This document shows positions 1-8,071 of a stretch of DNA of 64,000 bases, piece by piece (the first letter of the stretch is position 1; the number at the start of each line of letters is the position of its first letter). The notes under the pieces are model-generated. The model was not told where the DNA came from. It saw only the letters and a program-made list of their open reading frames with translations, and searched no databases. Source of the stretch: Hyphomicrobiales bacterium (GTDB lineage Bacteria > Pseudomonadota > Alphaproteobacteria > Rhizobiales > Rhizobiaceae). The stretch covers positions 124,001-188,000 of the forward strand of contig UBPA01000021.1 of the NCBI GenBank assembly GCA_900467185.1, given 5' to 3'. The translations under genes and the position numbers were made by a program.

Positions 1-2
1 GC

Positions 3-1523
3 AGCGGCCGGGCCGTGATCTTCGACGAGAACGGCAATCAGGTTGCCAGCGCCCAGCGCGAATGGTGGCACCAGACCGATCCGCGCTTTCCCGGCTCGAT
101 GGATTTCGACGTGGAGGGCAACTGGGCGCTTCTTTCTCGCGCCATCCGGCAAGCGATAGATGAGGCCGGCATTGCGGCCGCCGACATCCGCGCCGTCAGC
201 GCCACCAGCATGCGCGAGGCTATCGTCGCGTATGATCGCGGCGGACGAGAGATTTGGGCCTGCGCCAATGTCGACAGCCGCGCCGTCAGCGAAGTGCGCG
301 ACCTGAAGCGCAATCTTCCGGGCCTCGAAAGTGAGCTTTACACGCAAAGCGGTCAGACCTTCGCGCTCGGCGCACTGCCGCGCCTGCTCTGGCTAAAGCG
401 CAACCTGCCCGATGTCTATGGACGCATTAACAGGATCAGCATGCTTTCCGACTGGGTGCTCGCCCGCCTGTCCGGCGTCATCGCCAGCGATCCGTCGAAT
501 GCAGGAACGACTGGCCTCTACAGCCTTTCGGAACGCGATTGGCTGCCGGAAGCGATGGCCAAGGCCGGCATGCGTGACGATATCTTCCCCGAGAGCGTCG
601 AGCCTGGGACGGTGATCGGCCGCGTCACGGAGAGGGCCGCCGACGAGACTGGCCTTGCGCCCGGCACGCCCGTCGTCATGGGCGGCGGCGACTGCCAGTG
701 CGGGGCTGCGGCCATCGGCGTCGTCAAAGAGGGCGACTGCGCCGTGCTCGGCGGCACCTTCTGGCAACAGGTGGTGAATGTTGGCCTTGATGTCTCCGAC
801 CCGTCTATGAACCTGCGCATCAATCCGCATGTCGTGACCGGCCTCAACCAAGTCGAAGCGATCAGCTTCTTCGTCGGCATCGTCATGCGCTGGTTCCGCG
901 ACAGTTTCGGCGCGGAGGAGGTGGCGGCTGCCGGCCAGGGCGGCGATGCCTACCGGCTGCTGGAGGAAAAGGCGGCGAACGTGCCTGTCGGCGCACACGG
1001 CATCATTCCGATCTTTTCCGACGTCATGCATTACGGGAACTGGTATCACGCAGCTCCCTCTCTGCTGAATCTGTCTATCGATCCCGAAAAATCCGGCAAG
1101 GCCGCGATCTTTCGCGCCCTTCAGGAGAATGCGGCGATTGTCGCGGCGCGTAATCTCGCGGCCATCTTCAGGCTGTCAGGCAGGACGCCGGAAAAGATCG
1201 TCTTTGCCGCCGGTGCATCGAAATCCGCCCATTGGTCACAAATCCTGTCGAGCGCCACCGGCCTTCCGGTCGTCACGCCCGTCGTGAAGGAAGCGACAGC
1301 GCTTGGCTGCGCGGCCGCGGCGGCCATCGGCATCGGCTTGCGGCAGGATTTCGTCGAGGCGGCGGATGGCTGGGTGCGCTGGGACAGGCACTTCGAGCCT
1401 GATTTCACGCACAAGGCCATCTATGACGAAGCGGGCCGACGTTGGGCGCAGGCCTATGAACTGCAACGCCAGCTCGTCGACGAGTGTATCACCACCGCCA
1501 TGTGGAAAGCACCGGGCCTTTGA
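3..1523 (+). CDS. lsrK: LsrK-like autoinducer-2 kinase (FGGY family), 5' end outside window
   Basis: Cytoplasmic FGGY-family kinase, most like LsrK, which phosphorylates the quorum signal AI-2 (DPD) to phospho-AI-2. The frame is open to the window edge: codons before the first possible start (GTG at 15) read S-G-R-A-V-I-F-D, the end of the N-terminal phosphate loop, so only a few residues are missing. Counting from that GTG, MGGGDCQCGAA lies near residue 221, the LsrK-type GGTFWQQ near 246, and the C-terminal ATP-site motif FAAGASKS near 397. The GGTFWQQ motif separates it from glycerol or xylulose kinases. An lsrG-like gene follows 41 bp downstream on the same strand, which supports the AI-2 assignment. 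Other lsr genes (transporter, lsrF, lsrR) would have to lie upstream, outside the window. Substrate is inferred from family and neighbour. Confidence 0.85.
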   Translation, partial: SGRAVIFDENGNQVASAQREWWHQTDPRFPGSMDFDVEGNWALLSRAIRQAIDEAGIAAADIRAVSATSMREAIVAYDRGGREIWACANVDSRAVSEVRDLKRNLPGLESELYTQSGQTFALGALPRLLWLKRNLPDVYGRINRISMLSDWVLARLSGVIASDPSNAGTTGLYSLSERDWLPEAMAKAGMRDDIFPESVEPGTVIGRVTERAADETGLAPGTPVVMGGGDCQCGAAAIGVVKEGDCAVLGGTFWQQVVNVGLDVSDPSMNLRINPHVVTGLNQVEAISFFVGIVMRWFRDSFGAEEVAAAGQGGDAYRLLEEKAANVPVGAHGIIPIFSDVMHYGNWYHAAPSLLNLSIDPEKSGKAAIFRALQENAAIVAARNLAAIFRLSGRTPEKIVFAAGASKSAHWSQILSSATGLPVVTPVVKEATALGCAAAAAIGIGLRQDFVEAADGWVRWDRHFEPDFTHKAIYDEAGRRWAQAYELQRQLVDECITTAMWKAPGL

Positions 1524-1564
1524 CCTTTTCATCGAAGACTTCAACATATAGCAAGGAATAAGAC

Positions 1565-1870
1565 ATGCTCATCCAGATGGTCAGCATCAACGTCAAGCCC
1601 GGCCATGCTGCGGACTTCCTCGAAGCGTTCCGCATCAATTACGAGGGCACCCGGCAGGAGCGAGGCAATGTGCGTTTTGACGTGCTTCGCAACCCCGAAG
1701 ACGAAAACAGCTTCACGATCTACGAGGTGTTCACCTCGCCGGAAGCCGTCGACGAGCACCGCAAGACCCCGCACTATCAGGAATGTGTACGCCGGATCGA
1801 CCCGATCCTCGCGAGCCCGCGGACCAAAACCTTTTTCAATGCCGAAATGGCGGATTTCCTCGGCACCTAA
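1565..1870 (+). CDS. lsrG: LsrG-like phospho-AI-2 isomerase/degrading protein (ABM fold)
   Basis: Protein of 101 residues with the antibiotic-biosynthesis-monooxygenase (dimeric alpha-beta barrel) fold. LsrG acts on phospho-AI-2 made by LsrK. Visible features are the N-terminal strand MLIQMVSINVKPGH, the central FDVLRNPEDENSFTIYEVF strand-turn-strand and the DEHRKTPHYQEC helix, all typical of LsrG. Length matches E. coli LsrG (about 96 residues). The start has a good Shine-Dalgarno (AAGGAATAAGAC then ATG). It directly follows the lsrK-like gene and is probably co-transcribed. A generic ABM-fold monooxygenase is the alternative, but the neighbour argues for LsrG. Confidence 0.85.
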   Translation: MLIQMVSINVKPGHAADFLEAFRINYEGTRQERGNVRFDVLRNPEDENSFTIYEVFTSPEAVDEHRKTPHYQECVRRIDPILASPRTKTFFNAEMADFLGT

Positions 1871-2360
1871 ATCAGTAACGGCGCTGGGCACGACAACTTT
1901 TCGTCTGGCGCTCCGAGGAATTGTGTGACGAGTTCGCAAGCCTCAAGAGGGGTTTCGATGTGGTGATAACGTTCGCATCAGCTTCCGGAGCGCCGCGCCT
2001 GGACAACGTTACCTTCTCGGATGGTCTTGAAAGTCGAGCTCCACGATCCATCGTGCGCTTCGCAGGATGGCGGATCAATATCTCGAGCAGACAGAGAAGC
2101 TGAACGAGGGGGCAAGCTTTTACCGCCCCGCGCTGCGTTGAGCGCCGAACGACGGAACCAACGTCCTATCGCAGTCAAAGGACATACCGGCCTTTCCGCT
2201 GTGTTTGCTGTCCTGCGGGTTGACGGAAATTCGTAGACGCGGGCGCCTGTTCCCATCTCTTCATGGAGGCGGATAGTGATGGCATCGCAGCAGTCATTCA
2301 ACGATCAAAAAGGCAGGAAGCGCAGGGCGCAGTGTGTTTTTGGCGCGGCGAGCGAGGCCA
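1871..2360. other. Intergenic stretch, no recognisable gene
   Basis: 490 bp between the ends of the convergent lsrG-like and EAL/GGDEF genes. Short open frames exist on both strands, but none has a recognisable domain or convincing start signal. I see no clear terminator hairpin and no transposase motif. Confidence 0.5.
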
Positions 2361-5036
2361 TCAGCGAGGCATGGCTCTGGCAGTCGAGTTGCGGCCGGGT
2401 AGAGTGGATGGCTCTAGAAACTGGCCAAAGCAAACGACGGCAACGCGTTCGCCCGTTGTCTTGGCAATGTACATATACTCGTCGGCACGTTCGACATAGC
2501 TCTGCGGAGTATCGTTCTCCTGGAGAAATGTAACGCCGACGGCTGCGCCCGTGAACGTAACCTGACCGCCCAACGGAATCGGCTTGAAGATACGCTCCAT
2601 GGTTTTCTGCAGGTAAAACTGAAGATCGCCCGCGAGCTTGCGGTCGATGTCGAGCATGACGACGAATTCGTCGCCACCTATCCGTGCGATGAAATCTGTT
2701 GCGCGGAAGTTCTCACGCAGTCGTCTGGCGATAATCCTCAAAACCTCGTCGCCCGCTGAGTGTCCGAGCGTGTCGTTGACGACCTTGAACTTATTCAGGT
2801 CAATATAGGCGAGGGCGAGCTTTCTGTCGTTCTGCAGGTTGCGCGCGACAGCTTCCGCCAGCGCTTCGTCGAAACTGGCCCGATTGGGAAGCCCCGACAG
2901 AGCGTCGGTGCGTGCCGAGGTCTTCAGGGCACTTTCGATTTCACGCTGCTGCCTGACCCGTGCGGAGACGTCTATGATCACTTCCACGTCAAACGGCGTC
3001 CCGTCGATCACGGTTCGCTGTGCGGAGATCAAAGTCGGAATGACGGTACCGTCTGCATAGGCGATATCGACCTCTTCGAGTTCATATGCACCGTTCGTGG
3101 CGAGGAGATGATGTCGCCTATCACGGGCAGGGTTGTCGATCGCAGCGCCTTCCGACGTCAGCTTCTTGCCGCGGATGTCGTCCCATTTTAGCCCGGTCAG
3201 GCGAAGATATGCATCATTCACTTTTAGGTAGCTGGATGTTTTGGTATCGCTCGTCGTGATTGACATCGCTATCGGAGCAAATTCAAACATCCTCATGAGC
3301 ATTGATACAAAGAGCGTTTCCGGCAGAACGTCCGGTATCCCTGGATTTGGAGCATCGGCGGGAGTCACGGGTTCCCCTGCTAAGATTTCGTTGCGCGAAA
3401 GTTCGTGAAATTTTGCGATAGTCGCTTCAAGGCGCTCCTGGACGGCCACTTCGCTGATCAGCCCATACCATTTGACGATATCCCCTCCGGCGTCGCGGTG
3501 CGGGCGCGCTCGGCTCAGCATCCATTGCCATGTCTCGTCGTTCAACCGCATCCGGAACATTGTTTCAAACGGTTTTCCCGTGGGCAGCCATGCGAGCCAT
3601 TCCTGTCTGACCCGTTGCCGATCGTCGGGGTGCATGCGGCCCTGCCAATCTGCGATGCGACCGTCGAGATCTCTAATGGAGCCATCAGGCGTCGGCCCCA
3701 TGTAATTGACGGTGCCGTGCGCATCGGTCGACCAGGTGATGTTCGGGCTCAGTTCGATCGACCATCGCGCGTGATCTTCCGTTTCTTTCAGCGCTGTCTC
3801 AATCAGTTTTCGGTCCGTGATATCGATCGCTGTGACCGATATGCCGATCGCATGGCCAGCGTCGTCATCAACGCGTTGATGGATGGTCAGAAATGCGTTC
3901 GCCGTTCCAGCCATCTTGAACTCGTCCACGACCATCGTCTCGCCGTCGAGGATGCGCCGCAGGTCTTCGGTCAGATAACGGGCTTCCCGATCTGGCATAA
4001 AGCGGTCGATCGGCTGGCCCACCATTTGGGCTGGACACGAGCCAAGCATCTCGGCATAGCGCTGGTTCACGCTGATATACCGCAGATCGGTGTCGAGATA
4101 ACAAAGGCCTATTGGGGCCGCCCTGTACAACGCGTCCAGCTGATGAACCCGCTGGAGAAGAGAACTATGCACCCGCGGCGAGAACGGCTGTTGCGGTTGC
4201 GATGCCAATAACTGCTTGGTTTGCAACGCGTCCAGCGGTTTCCCAAACAGCCAGCCCTGTCCGATGTCACATCCGAGCCGCCGGAGAATGATGGCCTGCT
4301 GCTCCGTTTCTACGCCTTCGGCCACGACCGTCATGCCAAGGCTCTGACCGAGGCTTATCACGGAGGCGATGATCTTTCGGCTGTCGCTGTCCTCTTCCAG
4401 CGTCTGGACGAAACTCATGTCGATCTTCAACTTGTCGAACGGGAAGGCGTGGAGCTGCGTTAAGCTCGCAAAACCGGTCCCAAAGTCGTCGAGCGCGAGA
4501 CCTATGCCTTTTGCCTTGAGTTGAGCAATCGTCTGGTGAACATTTTCATCGTCTTCCAGAAGTGCGCTCTCGGTGATCTCGATATGAATCCGCCTCAGCG
4601 GAAAGCCGGTGGAGGCGATGGCTGTAATCAAGAAGTCTGATAGGTCGCGGCTCCTGAATTGAATTGGGGAGAGATTGATGGCAAGGACGAAGGACCCTGG
4701 CCATGTCACAGCGTGACGGCAGGCATCGAGTATCATTTTCTGTGTCAGTGCGTCGATCAAACCCTTCGCTTCGGCGTAGGGCACGAACTCGCAGGGTGGG
4801 ATAGCGCCAGCGACCGGGTCGGTCCAGCGAGCTAGGACCTCGAACCCGATGATCGCGTTGTTTTGGAGATCGACAAGAGGCTGGAAGGCCGGCCAGACCG
4901 CTGGGGTCCGCAACGCCTGCTCCAAGCCCCGAAGACTTGAGATTTTCGTGGTAGCCATGACCGACTTTTCTTCGGTCTTCTCCCGTCCGCCAGGCTTCAA
5001 GCACCCCGGACGCGTGTATCTTCGACGCGCAAACAT
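2361..5036 (-). CDS. EAL-PAS-PAS-PAS-GGDEF cyclic-di-GMP protein
   Basis: Large predicted cytoplasmic c-di-GMP enzyme of 891 residues with the phosphodiesterase domain first. The EAL domain (about 45-270) keeps the catalytic set: E66-V-L-A-R, INLSPIQF, ITESALLEDD, DDFGTGFASL, K-I-D, EGVE and QGWLFGKPL. Three PAS-like segments follow, around 295-410, 415-540 and 580-700. The C-terminal GGDEF domain has an intact RIGGDEF near 787-791, so cyclase activity is also possible. No membrane segment or signal peptide is visible. Start at 5036 has GGGGTGAAGCC upstream. An alternative ATG 26 codons later (4958) also fits the EAL boundary. EAL ahead of GGDEF is the reverse of the common arrangement. Net direction of activity cannot be read from sequence; the PAS domains suggest sensory control. 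Confidence 0.88.
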   Translation of the reverse strand: MFARRRYTRPGCLKPGGREKTEEKSVMATTKISSLRGLEQALRTPAVWPAFQPLVDLQNNAIIGFEVLARWTDPVAGAIPPCEFVPYAEAKGLIDALTQKMILDACRHAVTWPGSFVLAINLSPIQFRSRDLSDFLITAIASTGFPLRRIHIEITESALLEDDENVHQTIAQLKAKGIGLALDDFGTGFASLTQLHAFPFDKLKIDMSFVQTLEEDSDSRKIIASVISLGQSLGMTVVAEGVETEQQAIILRRLGCDIGQGWLFGKPLDALQTKQLLASQPQQPFSPRVHSSLLQRVHQLDALYRAAPIGLCYLDTDLRYISVNQRYAEMLGSCPAQMVGQPIDRFMPDREARYLTEDLRRILDGETMVVDEFKMAGTANAFLTIHQRVDDDAGHAIGISVTAIDITDRKLIETALKETEDHARWSIELSPNITWSTDAHGTVNYMGPTPDGSIRDLDGRIADWQGRMHPDDRQRVRQEWLAWLPTGKPFETMFRMRLNDETWQWMLSRARPHRDAGGDIVKWYGLISEVAVQERLEATIAKFHELSRNEILAGEPVTPADAPNPGIPDVLPETLFVSMLMRMFEFAPIAMSITTSDTKTSSYLKVNDAYLRLTGLKWDDIRGKKLTSEGAAIDNPARDRRHHLLATNGAYELEEVDIAYADGTVIPTLISAQRTVIDGTPFDVEVIIDVSARVRQQREIESALKTSARTDALSGLPNRASFDEALAEAVARNLQNDRKLALAYIDLNKFKVVNDTLGHSAGDEVLRIIARRLRENFRATDFIARIGGDEFVVMLDIDRKLAGDLQFYLQKTMERIFKPIPLGGQVTFTGAAVGVTFLQENDTPQSYVERADEYMYIAKTTGERVAVVCFGQFLEPSTLPGRNSTARAMPR

Positions 5037-5433
5037 GGCTTCACCCCGATCATCAGCCGAAGCATGCCGAACAATATTTAAAATAATATGAGGGCCTTCT
5101 TCAAACGAGTTCGTCAGCCCCGCTCAGACGTGTCGAATTAAAGCAAGATCTGCATCAGATCTTGGGCAAGTTGCCGAAGGGCGCTTTTGGTCAAACTTTT
5201 TGCAAGCGATGATTTACGCGACGAATCTGATTCCGCGCGGTAGTGCGGAAAGAGAGCGTTTGTGGCCGTATTCCAACGTCGACAGTACGTCCCGGGAGGC
5301 GTCTATAAATCTCTGTACTATTCGATCTACAAATTTATGTCTTGTTTAAACTGCAAGACATCGACGTGGCCGGTCCAGAAAGACCTGCTGGAAATCGTCA
5401 GAACCGGGGCTGCGGCTCGATACTTCTTCCCCG
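5037..5433. promoter_or_regulatory. Upstream region of the EAL/GGDEF gene with a palindrome
   Basis: 397 bp without a supported gene, between the end of the LOV-kinase gene and the start of the c-di-GMP gene, both on minus. It must hold the promoter of the c-di-GMP gene. A palindrome AAGATCTG-cat-CAGATCTT at 5145-5163 has perfect 8-bp arms and lies about 110 bp upstream of the start codon, where an operator could sit. I cannot name the regulator. Confidence 0.45.
5145..5163. repeat. Perfect palindrome AAGATCTG(3)CAGATCTT
   Basis: Two 8-bp arms separated by three bases, upstream of the minus-strand c-di-GMP gene. The arms are too short, and no T-run follows, for a convincing terminator. A regulator-binding dyad is more likely. 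Function unproven. Confidence 0.5.
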
Positions 5434-6888
5434 TTAAGCTTTTGGAACCATCTCGCGCATGTCTCTCACTTTTGTCCGAAGCGTAAAAACGATGCCGTCG
5501 ACACGGTAATCGATCCTGGCCTCTCCACCCACAGATGAGGTCAGTGCTTTCTGGATCATGCGGGACCCGAACCCTGAGCTGGTCGGCACCCTTACCTGTG
5601 GGCCACCGGCCTCCTCCCAAGTAAGATTGAAAGTCTCTTCGCTGACAGACCAGCTGACCTCGATCCAACCGTTGTCGGTGGACAAAGCACCGTACTTCAC
5701 AGCGTTGGTGGAGAGCTCATGCAGGGCGAGGGTTAGAGCGCTGCTCGCGCGGTGCGACACGTCTAGGTCAGGTCCAGACAGACGGATCCGTCCGTCGGCG
5801 TTGAACGGGCTGACAGCCTGGTCCACCACGTTCCTCAAACCTGCGATATCCCGCTGCCTACCGGTCAGGATCTCATGGGCACCGCTGAGTGCCCGGATGC
5901 GCTCGGCCACCGTGTCGCGCATGTCACACGCGGGAACAGTCGTTCTTAGCGACTGGCTGACAATTGAGCCCACAGTGGCGAGAATGTTCTTAATACGATG
6001 CCCCATTTCCCGGTTCACAAGGTCGCGGTAGGCTTCATCCTCACGTCGCTTGGTGATGTCGATGGAGATGCCGCTCATCATGAGCGGTACTCCCTTATCG
6101 CTGAACCGTGTCTCCGCCCGCATCTCGACCCAATGCAGAGAGCCGTCTGGCCATATCACCCGGTATTCGATGTGGAAATTGCCGTCCGTCGCTAGGGCTG
6201 CATTGAACGTATCCTGCCATCTCTGGCGATCATCGGGATAAATAATCTCCTGTAAGTCGGTGAAAGTCAGTGTTTCGGCCGCACCCATTCCAAAGTTCGC
6301 CTTGCACAGCGCCGATGACACAAGCCGTTCGTTGGGCACGTCGAAGGTCCAGATGCCGAGGCCACCCGCCTGAAGGGTAAAATGCAGTCGCTGCTCACTG
6401 GCGGTTAGGTCGGCAATACGCTGCTGTATACCCTCTTCCAGCATATCTCGGCCGGTCAGATAGCCTGCGGTGCGTTCACGGGTGACGTCGAGCTGTGACG
6501 CAAAATAGTAGGTCAGCTCGCCTCTGTCGAACACCGGCGAGACAAGCAGGCGGTTCCAGAACAGGCTGCCATCCTTGCGGTAGTTCAGCAGGTCGACTTC
6601 GATCGGGATACGGTTCTTGATCGCCTGACGGACACGATCGACATCGTCCAAGTTTGTGCCGGGCCCTTGCAGGAAGCGACAGTTCTGGCCCAGCGTCTCT
6701 TCGCGGCTGTATCCAGTCATTCGCGTGAATGCTTCATTGACGAAGACAATCGGGTTATTGGGCACGCGCGGATCGGTGATGACCATAGGCATGCGCGTAG
6801 CACGCATGGCAGCGGCGAACGGATCGGATCCGGTATAGGCGCTGTGGATCTCGCGATTAAGCCGCTGCTCTTCGGATGTTATTGGCAT
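5434..6888 (-). CDS. LOV-domain blue-light HWE histidine kinase
   Basis: 484-residue soluble sensor kinase. The N-terminal LOV domain (about 25-140) carries GQNCRFLQ with Cys70 at the position that forms the flavin adduct on blue light. A second PAS/PAC domain follows (about 165-285). The kinase part is of the HWE type: phospho-acceptor H297 in MGHRIKN, the HELSTNA box near 390-396, the W424-x-E426 pair that names the family, and a GFGSRM glycine segment at 439-444. No membrane segment is seen. This resembles the light-sensing kinases described in Brucella and Rhizobium leguminosarum. A response-regulator gene lies 166 bp upstream on the same strand and is the likely phosphorylation partner. 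Light sensing follows from the conserved cysteine and family; the output is unknown. Confidence 0.92.
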   Translation of the reverse strand: MPITSEEQRLNREIHSAYTGSDPFAAAMRATRMPMVITDPRVPNNPIVFVNEAFTRMTGYSREETLGQNCRFLQGPGTNLDDVDRVRQAIKNRIPIEVDLLNYRKDGSLFWNRLLVSPVFDRGELTYYFASQLDVTRERTAGYLTGRDMLEEGIQQRIADLTASEQRLHFTLQAGGLGIWTFDVPNERLVSSALCKANFGMGAAETLTFTDLQEIIYPDDRQRWQDTFNAALATDGNFHIEYRVIWPDGSLHWVEMRAETRFSDKGVPLMMSGISIDITKRREDEAYRDLVNREMGHRIKNILATVGSIVSQSLRTTVPACDMRDTVAERIRALSGAHEILTGRQRDIAGLRNVVDQAVSPFNADGRIRLSGPDLDVSHRASSALTLALHELSTNAVKYGALSTDNGWIEVSWSVSEETFNLTWEEAGGPQVRVPTSSGFGSRMIQKALTSSVGGEARIDYRVDGIVFTLRTKVRDMREMVPKA

Positions 6889-7054
6889 GATGCCTCTTCT
6901 AGAACCCCTACGCGCGGGGCGGGTTCGCGCATTGTTCGCGGCTTAGTACAGTTTACCGTAGATGACGATTAAATATGCATAGTGGCAGGGATAACGCATT
7001 CAATAAGCGCGGACGCTCCTCATAGTTGTCCAGCAGCACGGATTTCGGTCTGTC

Positions 7055-7486
7055 CTAGGGCAACGGGTGCTGCCGGGTTCTCTGCTTGAGCGGCTCCGGC
7101 TTTCTTCCGTCCGGCAGCAGAACCTGCAGGCGGTCGTAAACCACGTCTGCCGAAAAAGGCTTGCGTAGGAAGACCGCGTTCGCTGGCATCAACCCCGGGT
7201 CTGGGTTGGCAAGGCCCGATGCGACAAGTATACCAATATCTGGCCAGCGCTCGGCGGTCAGCCTTGCCAGCGCAAACCCGTCGCGTTCGCCGTTCATCTG
7301 CACGTCGGTGAACAACAGCACGATTTCGCCGTGGTACTCCTCCAGCAAGCACTCTGCATCGTTGACGTTCTGGGCTTCCAATGACCGAAACCCGGCATCC
7401 TCAAGGATGTCGGCTGCGTCCATTAACAGCAGGGCGTCGTCATCGACGACAAGTGCGTAAGGTCTACGGTCGTCAAGAGTGCTCAT
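7055..7486 (-). CDS. Single-domain response regulator
   Basis: 144-residue receiver domain with no output domain. Acidic pocket D15-D16-D17, phospho-acceptor D61 (LLFTDVQMNGERDG) and conserved K109 in FLRKPFS are all present. I place the start at the ATG at 7486 (MSTLDDRRP). Upstream in-frame codons run into the antisense of an IS66 fragment, so a longer start is unlikely to be original. It precedes the LOV histidine kinase on the same strand and probably works with it as a phosphate sink or as a regulator acting by protein contact, as is common for HWE kinases. The last 15 or so residues (PEPLKQRTRQHPLP) look unstructured. Confidence 0.85.
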   Translation of the reverse strand: MSTLDDRRPYALVVDDDALLLMDAADILEDAGFRSLEAQNVNDAECLLEEYHGEIVLLFTDVQMNGERDGFALARLTAERWPDIGILVASGLANPDPGLMPANAVFLRKPFSADVVYDRLQVLLPDGRKPEPLKQRTRQHPLP

Positions 7487-7520
7487 GGCCGGGTAATGCG
7501 AACACCCTAAAAAAGTTGCC

Positions 7521-7799
7521 ATGTGCGAGAAGGTTTTCAGCGTTGTACGCATCGAGATCGACAGTAACAGCGTCGAGAAAATTATCCGGCCGATTGCCCT
7601 CAATCGCAAGAACGCACTCTTCGCAGGACATGACGCTGGGGCAGGGAACTGGGCGACCATCGCCTCGTTCGTTGAGACCTGCAAACTGAATGCCGTCGAT
7701 CCTTTGGCCTTTTTGACTGCCAGGCTCACTGCCATCGTCAAAGGCCACAAGCAGAGCCGGATCGATCAGTCACCACCCTGGAATTACAAAGCCAACTAA
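7521..7799 (+). mobile_element. IS66-family TnpC C-terminal fragment
   Basis: About 90 codons matching the end of IS66 TnpC transposases: the I-D-S-N-S-V-E, I-R-P-I-A-L-N-R-K-N-A-L-F-A-G and L-N-A-V-D-P-L-A-F-L-T motifs and the basic tail ending in P-P-W-N-Y. The catalytic core and tnpA/tnpB are absent, so this is a dead remnant. It abuts the 5' side of the response regulator and may have replaced its original promoter. Confidence 0.85.
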
Positions 7800-8071
7800 C
7801 GGTTCGGGCGAATGCATTAGCCCAAAAGGTTACGAAATAGGGCTTGTCAGCGTCTGTCTTCGCTTGCTGGTTGAATTGCCTGTTCGTTGTCATTACGGAA
7901 GATGCTGTTGAACAGCGCTTAGGGCGCGAAAAAGCTGATGCTGGGGGCCTCAGTCGGCTTCCCGATTACTATGTTTTTTGCTCTTGGTCAGTCATGCCTT
8001 ACTGAGCAATGGTTACTGCTGTTGTTTTATTGCAGCCAGACATCGAAAGAAACATTGGCCAATCGAAGACC

